From Climacium dendroides (Eukaryota > Streptophyta > Bryopsida > Hypnales > Climaciaceae): a stretch of DNA of 64,000 nt. Both the position numbers and the translations under genes were made by a program. The stretch is taken from positions 17,191,538 to 17,255,537 of the forward strand of contig OX467091.1 of assembly GCA_950106755.1 (NCBI GenBank). The letters are read 5' to 3'. The notes beneath the pieces were generated by a model. That model did no database searches, was not told where the DNA came from, and saw only the letters and a program-made list of their open reading frames with translations. This document shows positions 59,770-64,000 of the stretch, piece by piece; within the stretch, counting starts at the first letter, position 1, and each line of letters starts with the position of its first letter.

Positions 59770-60683
59770 CCCCTAAATGTTCTTGACTATGTTTCACCAA
59801 CACCACTCCAAAACTGCCATTTCTAGAACAAGTACCAAATTTTAGGATTTTTTTTTTTTGGACACATATAACCGTAAGGTCTTGTAGTATGCAGGTTTGA
59901 AAAGATGTGGAAAAAATTTCAGAAATTTCCACAGTGTAGATTGCAAGATATTAGCATTTGAAGTGAGAAAATTATTTTTTTTGCCTTGCCAAAAACTAGG
60001 CAGTTGCATTTTACACGGTCACATTTGTATGAAAAAATGTCCAAAATGGTGGTGCATTTTAAAATTCATTTTTCAATGCAAGTTGGCTACATGCTTGAAA
60101 AAATTTGGGTCATTTAGAATTATACAACATATAGGAAAAAAAACAATGAGTACAATAAGTATAATGAAGTTGAGAATGATTCAAAATAATAAATTGTTAA
60201 GAATTCATTCATGGAATTGAAAAATGCCAATCCTAATGGTTGTAATGTTGTGCTAAAAAATCTTCTTCCAATGTTTTTATTTTTTTTCAAAAATATTGAA
60301 AATTGAGTTCAATAAAGGACTTCGAAGTTTATTTTAGAGTAGAAATTCCATTACTACCCACAAACTACCCACAACTAAAAATCCTCATAACTTTCATTTC
60401 CTTAATCAAAATGGAGCTTTCCACCTACATATAAATCTAGAGAACCAATTTTAAATTTTTATTTCTTGAAAAAGTGATTTTTTCAAATATGCTTGAATTG
60501 CTTGGCCTCACAAAAAAACTACATATTATGCAATAACTTTTTAGCCATGCAGTCAAAAGTTATGAAAATTGTTGGGCCTTAAAGCTACTCTTTGAACATG
60601 TTGTGTGAAAATTTCAAAGAATAAAAATTCCAAGCTGCCCAAAATATCTATAATGACAAAAAATGGTATTTGGGCCTTTGGGA
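59770..60683 (+). mobile_element. piggyBac-like miniature element, copy H (eroded)
   Basis: TGAA, then CCCCTAAATGTTCTTG; right end GGGCCTTTGGGA, then TTAA (60684-60687). Blocks include AACTGCCATTTCTAGAAC, CCGTAAGGTCTTGTAG, AGATTGCAAGATATTAGC and CATAACTTTCATTTCC. The 3' half is more diverged than in copies A-E. Non-coding. Confidence 0.55.
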
Positions 60684-60687
60684 TTAA

Positions 60688-61189
60688 ATGTCAAAGTAGA
60701 TCATGTAAAGAAATTGATGATTGAATTTAAAAGTTTATAAATTGGAGTTGTAATCCTCAAAAGGTCCATGACTATAATATTATTTTCCACCCAAAAATAC
60801 TTCAAAACTACCATATCTAGTCCAAAGGAGAAAAGATGAAAACTTAGAATTAATTAAAATTTGAATATCCAACCTCAAGATCTTCTTAAGAATAGTATAC
60901 TAATGTCTAGGAAACAATTTAGAAACTGTGATCACTTAGATTGTGAGATACTACCATTAAAGACAAGATTTGTTTGTGCACCTTATTGCATTAGGTCACC
61001 AAACTTTGAGTTCTCTAACTTTAAGCTTCTACACAATAGATTTTGAATTAAAATTTTATTACGTTGCAGAATCTAATTGATTTTCTAAAGTCAGGAATTT
61101 CAAGGGGAAAACAAATTTGAACACTAAAAGAATAAAAGTAGATACAAGATGAAAGGAAAAAAATAAATTTTTCATTAATTCTTGAAGAA
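60688..61189. other. AT-rich spacer
   Basis: Words such as AGATTGTGAGATACTACCAT suggest another much-decayed piece of the TTAA family (about 60740-61060). No gene. Confidence 0.4.
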
Positions 61190-61404
61190 GTTTTTGGTGA
61201 CTATGGAAATCATCCCTTTTGGTACTATGTGAATAATTGTTTTTAAAAAAAATCTAAAAGTAGTCATTGGAAATCAAACTATTATGTAAGATCTTCCCTT
61301 TTCACACAAAATTCCAAGGATGAATAGTTGCACTTTTGTCCTACTTAGAAGGATTCTCTATCATTCATTAACCAAAAAATAGCTAGGACGTCCTTAAGGG
61401 TTAT
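61190..61404 (+). mobile_element. Short GATGAATAGTTGCA repeat, last copy
   Basis: GTGACTATGGAAATCATCCC near the left and GGATGAATAGTTGCACTTTT in the middle align with the other three copies. The right end is GACGTCCTTAAGGG followed by TTATAA, inverse to the left end at 52628 (CCCTTAAACGTC). Non-coding. Confidence 0.5.
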
Positions 61405-61625
61405 AAATTGGAATAGAAACATGTTGATCCTATTGTTGGTGAGGCTATTGTAGCAAGTAATATAAACCTTAAGCACTTGTTTCTTTGAGTTCAAAAAATG
61501 ATTTTGACTTTGGTACATTGTGTTTTAAAAAATACCTTGATTTCAACAAAGCAAGAATTTGCATAATTTTTACAATATTGTTTTATGTGAAATGAAATAA
61601 AGAAAAGTTTTAAGTATTGTATATA

Positions 61626-61813
61626 TAGTAGAACCTCTTTTAACCAATAGGTACGGGACCATCTGATAAGATTGTATTAGAGAGGTTTATTTGTTTACAG
61701 AGGGTTATTTTTAGTCATAACCTTTGTATAGGGACAAGTCCAGGATTGGTCAGACAATATTGGTTAAGAGGGGTTTATTGATTTATGGAGGGTGTACTTA
61801 GAGAGGTTGTAGT
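61626..61813. mobile_element. Emigrant/pogo-type miniature element
   Basis: TA-flanked (61624-61625, 61814-61815). Left end TAGTAGAACCTCTTTTAACC; right end AGAGAGGTTGTAGTG, inverse CACTACAACCTCTCT. Internal words GGTACGGGACC and GAGGTTTATTTGTTTACAGA are typical of the plant Emigrant family, whose known ends read CAGTAAAACCTCTATAAATT. 188 bp, non-coding. Likely mobilised by a pogo-type (Tc1/mariner) transposase encoded elsewhere. Confidence 0.8.
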
Positions 61814-61864
61814 GTACATATATTCAATGAGATATATATTTAAATTTTTTTATGTCAATTCTCT

Positions 61865-61875
61865 CCCCCCCCCCC
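61865..61875. repeat. C11 homopolymer tract
   Basis: Eleven consecutive C residues preceded by CTCT in AT-rich DNA. Confidence 0.85.
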
Positions 61876-62479
61876 AAATGTCCATTGCAAGCTCATGTGC
61901 AAGCTTGATCAATTTTAGCTTTGGGCAACCAAACTATTTTGTACATGACATAAATTGAAGAAAAATTATATTTCTTGGAAGCTATTATTAGTTCTTTCAC
62001 CCTCAAGGAATTTTTTAAAAATCACATTCTAAATATTGAGATCATTCCTTGCTAGATTCTTGTGCCAATTTCAATATCATTCCCATCTATTAGGTTCAAC
62101 ATTTTCATGTTGAATATTTAATTAAAGTTGAAAAACCAAACTAGTATATGCAAAAAATAAGAATATTCTATGTATAATTTCTTATAATTTTTTTCCTAAA
62201 ATTGTAGCAATTATTTTTTAAATTATTTTTTTCCAACCATGATAGCTGGATTCAGTAATTAAATTCACCATAACATTTAGTAGCCTTTAGAGAGGCTGCC
62301 TTTCCCTCTCTAGAGGCCTCATTCACAGAAAACATCCCGACGAGAAATTAAAATAAGCTTTAGTACCAGGTACCAAGGTCGTGCCAAAATCAAATAAGAA
62401 ATGTTGTGATGATATGAAAAAATTTAAGAATTCTTCAAATTAATTATCAATGTCATTTAATCCTTCGCCTTCCAAAAAC
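61876..62479. other. AT-rich spacer, no gene seen
   Basis: Includes a word CATAACATTTAGTAGCC with a following purine-rich GCCTTTAGAGAGGCTGCC dyad, as found beside the small hairpin repeats. Confidence 0.45.
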
Positions 62480-63125
62480 AATTTCGATGGTCAAGAGATT
62501 GCTTCAATAACATTTGGAGGATTGAAGGTTGGAGATATCATTTTTATATTAAAATTAATTGTCCACCATGAATCTTCAAAGGATATGGGATAATTTGAAA
62601 ATGAGAGCTTAGTTGTTCTTTGTCAAAATATAAAAATTATGTTTGATATAGAATTTTAGACCTCATTTAGTCTTAGTAAAATAATGTTTTTCCAAAAACT
62701 TTGAACTAACAAAAGTTAGAAAATATATCTAAGTTTCATCTTCAATTTTTTTTTTTATATTTCAAGCCTCCAATCAAAAGTTATAGATAAAATTTAGAGA
62801 AGATGTTTGAAAATATAAAAAAAAGTCCTTTCCAACCCCTTTCTAGAATTTGTCTGTAACTTTTGATTGGAGGCTAGAAATCACAAATAGATTTTTGAAG
62901 ATGAAACTTAAATAGATTTTCCAACTTCTATTAGTTCAAAGTTTTTTGAAAAAAGTTATTCTACTATGATTAAATGATGTTTGAAACTCTACTTGAAATT
63001 AAAAAATTTACTTTAATTTGACTTAACTATAAACATGAGAACTCCTACTAATTTTAATTTATATATCCCACATTGTTTGTTTCACCTTCTACCACTCCAT
63101 ATATATATAAGTAAAGAGCTTATCC
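62480..63125. mobile_element. Foldback element, family X, copy 5
   Basis: Left unique part with ATTTCGATGG, GGTTGGAGATATCATTTTTA and GATATGGGATAATTTG. The arms pair through CCTCCAATCAAAAGTTATAG and GTAACTTTTGATTGGAGGC. The right outer part has GACTTAACTATAAACATGAG (empty TTAA site) and CCACTCCATATATATATAAG. Non-coding. Confidence 0.6.
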
Positions 63126-63680
63126 AACATAAATAGCTTTTTATCATGAGTGGCTCTATTTAAGGTAAAGCAATCAGAATGAGGAATTTGACATCACCTT
63201 GTTGAAATTTTTCAATTTTTTTCTCACAATAGTACAAGTGTGAGAAACAGCAATTGAGATTATATATTTCTTGCCAAAGTACGAATTTGCTTGGAATTTC
63301 TGAAGTGTTCAGCCCAAAAGAGTCTGTTGACTACTCCATGACCAACAAAATCTGAATCTGTAATGCTCATCTCACTACCTAATGCAGTCACAATATTTTC
63401 TATCATAGAAGGCCAGAAAAGTCAATTTTTACAATGAACTTCACATTGAAAAATGAGAAGTTCCTAATGAAGTCAGTATTCGCTCCATTCCTGTCATGTA
63501 AGACATGCATTGTGGCCCACATCTCACATACTCAAAAAAAACCCACAATGGGTCATTTTCTAGGCGACTGCAATGGGTCATTTGACAGCAATGGGATGTT
63601 TTACCTTACTCATATAAGAGTTGAAGTATTTCATTTCAAACAACTATATGTTGTTTTCATAAAAAAATTAAATTAAATTT
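63126..63680. other. AT-rich spacer, no gene seen
   Basis: An 80-codon frame at 63434 shows no family motif. A GGGTCATTTTC / GGGTCATTTGAC word is doubled near 63550-63585. Confidence 0.45.
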
Positions 63681-63825
63681 GAATGTTTTATTGGTATTGA
63701 CCCAGATTGTAGATGCTACCAAGGTACCAACTTTTGTTCTTCATTTGAAATTCGAATGTTTTATTGGTACTGACCCAGTTTGCAGATGCGATCAAGGTAC
63801 CAGCTTTTGCTCTTCATTTCTCAGA
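63681..63825. repeat. 73-bp tandem duplication
   Basis: Units starting GAATGTTTTATTGGTA at 63681 and 63754 share CTGACCCAGTTTG-type, GGTACCAACTTTTG-type and TCTTCATTT words. The inverse of this unit occurs near 55810-55880, and both lie beside small hairpin repeats, so the pair is probably part of that miniature-element family. Confidence 0.8.
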
Positions 63826-64000
63826 CACATTTTGACGTATATATTTGTAGTTATTGATTTGATGTGAAATATTCCACATCATTTTGTTTGGGGAGGCAAT
63901 ACAGGTGATTGCTACTGAACATTATGACATGTTGAGGCCACCCTATTTTGTGCATTGTTTTGTGAAAGAAAATTTTCCTCATTAACTTCAACAAAAAATT

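Overview
This window looks like nuclear DNA of a land plant (or close streptophyte relative). The three recognisable genes are plant types with spliceosomal introns: a plant DHHC S-acyltransferase, a plastid-targeted protein of unknown family, and a GRAS regulator of the SCARECROW-LIKE 32 type. The species cannot be told from the sequence. No rRNA, tRNA, CRISPR, operon or organelle signature was seen.

Layout. 1-6342: AT-rich gene-free DNA with small transposon derivatives. 6343-9001 (-): DHHC S-acyltransferase, three exons, 342 aa. 9002-9777: compact head-to-head intergenic region holding a 32-33 bp tandem repeat. 9778-11562 (+): five-exon gene with a transit-peptide-like N terminus, 291 aa. 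11563-19780: AT-rich, with a Helitron-like element carrying a nested insertion and a 1.6 kb CACTA-type element full of subterminal repeats. 19783-20402: tandem duplication of the 3' end of the next gene. 20266-22980 (-): GRAS gene, about 430 aa. 22981-31600: more GC-rich DNA with no confident gene, only one possible exon remnant near 30.7-31.4 kb. 31600-64000: AT-rich and almost wholly built of small non-autonomous DNA transposons, foldback repeats and short tandem duplications, with GC-richer DNA at 35.5-36.9 kb.

The most interesting content is the repeat fraction. One family recurs at least seven times, 0.6-1.3 kb long. It has TTAA at its ends, terminal inverted repeats of the form CCCCTAAAGGACCA, and a conserved GGGACAA-type hairpin just inside the 3' end. 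One copy (45529-46648) sits inside an arm of a foldback repeat whose other arm and whose other copies show the empty site with a single TTAA. That is the target-site behaviour of piggyBac-type transposons, which are not a usual component of land-plant genomes. Beside it are two long-palindrome CACTA miniature elements with 3-bp target duplications, a Stowaway, an Emigrant/pogo-type element, a Mutator-type element with a 9-bp duplication, four Helitron-like copies, several foldback families and a decayed Tc1/mariner transposase fragment. The genes do not form a pathway; the first two probably share a bidirectional promoter. All gene models are read from splice signals and frame only, without transcript evidence.
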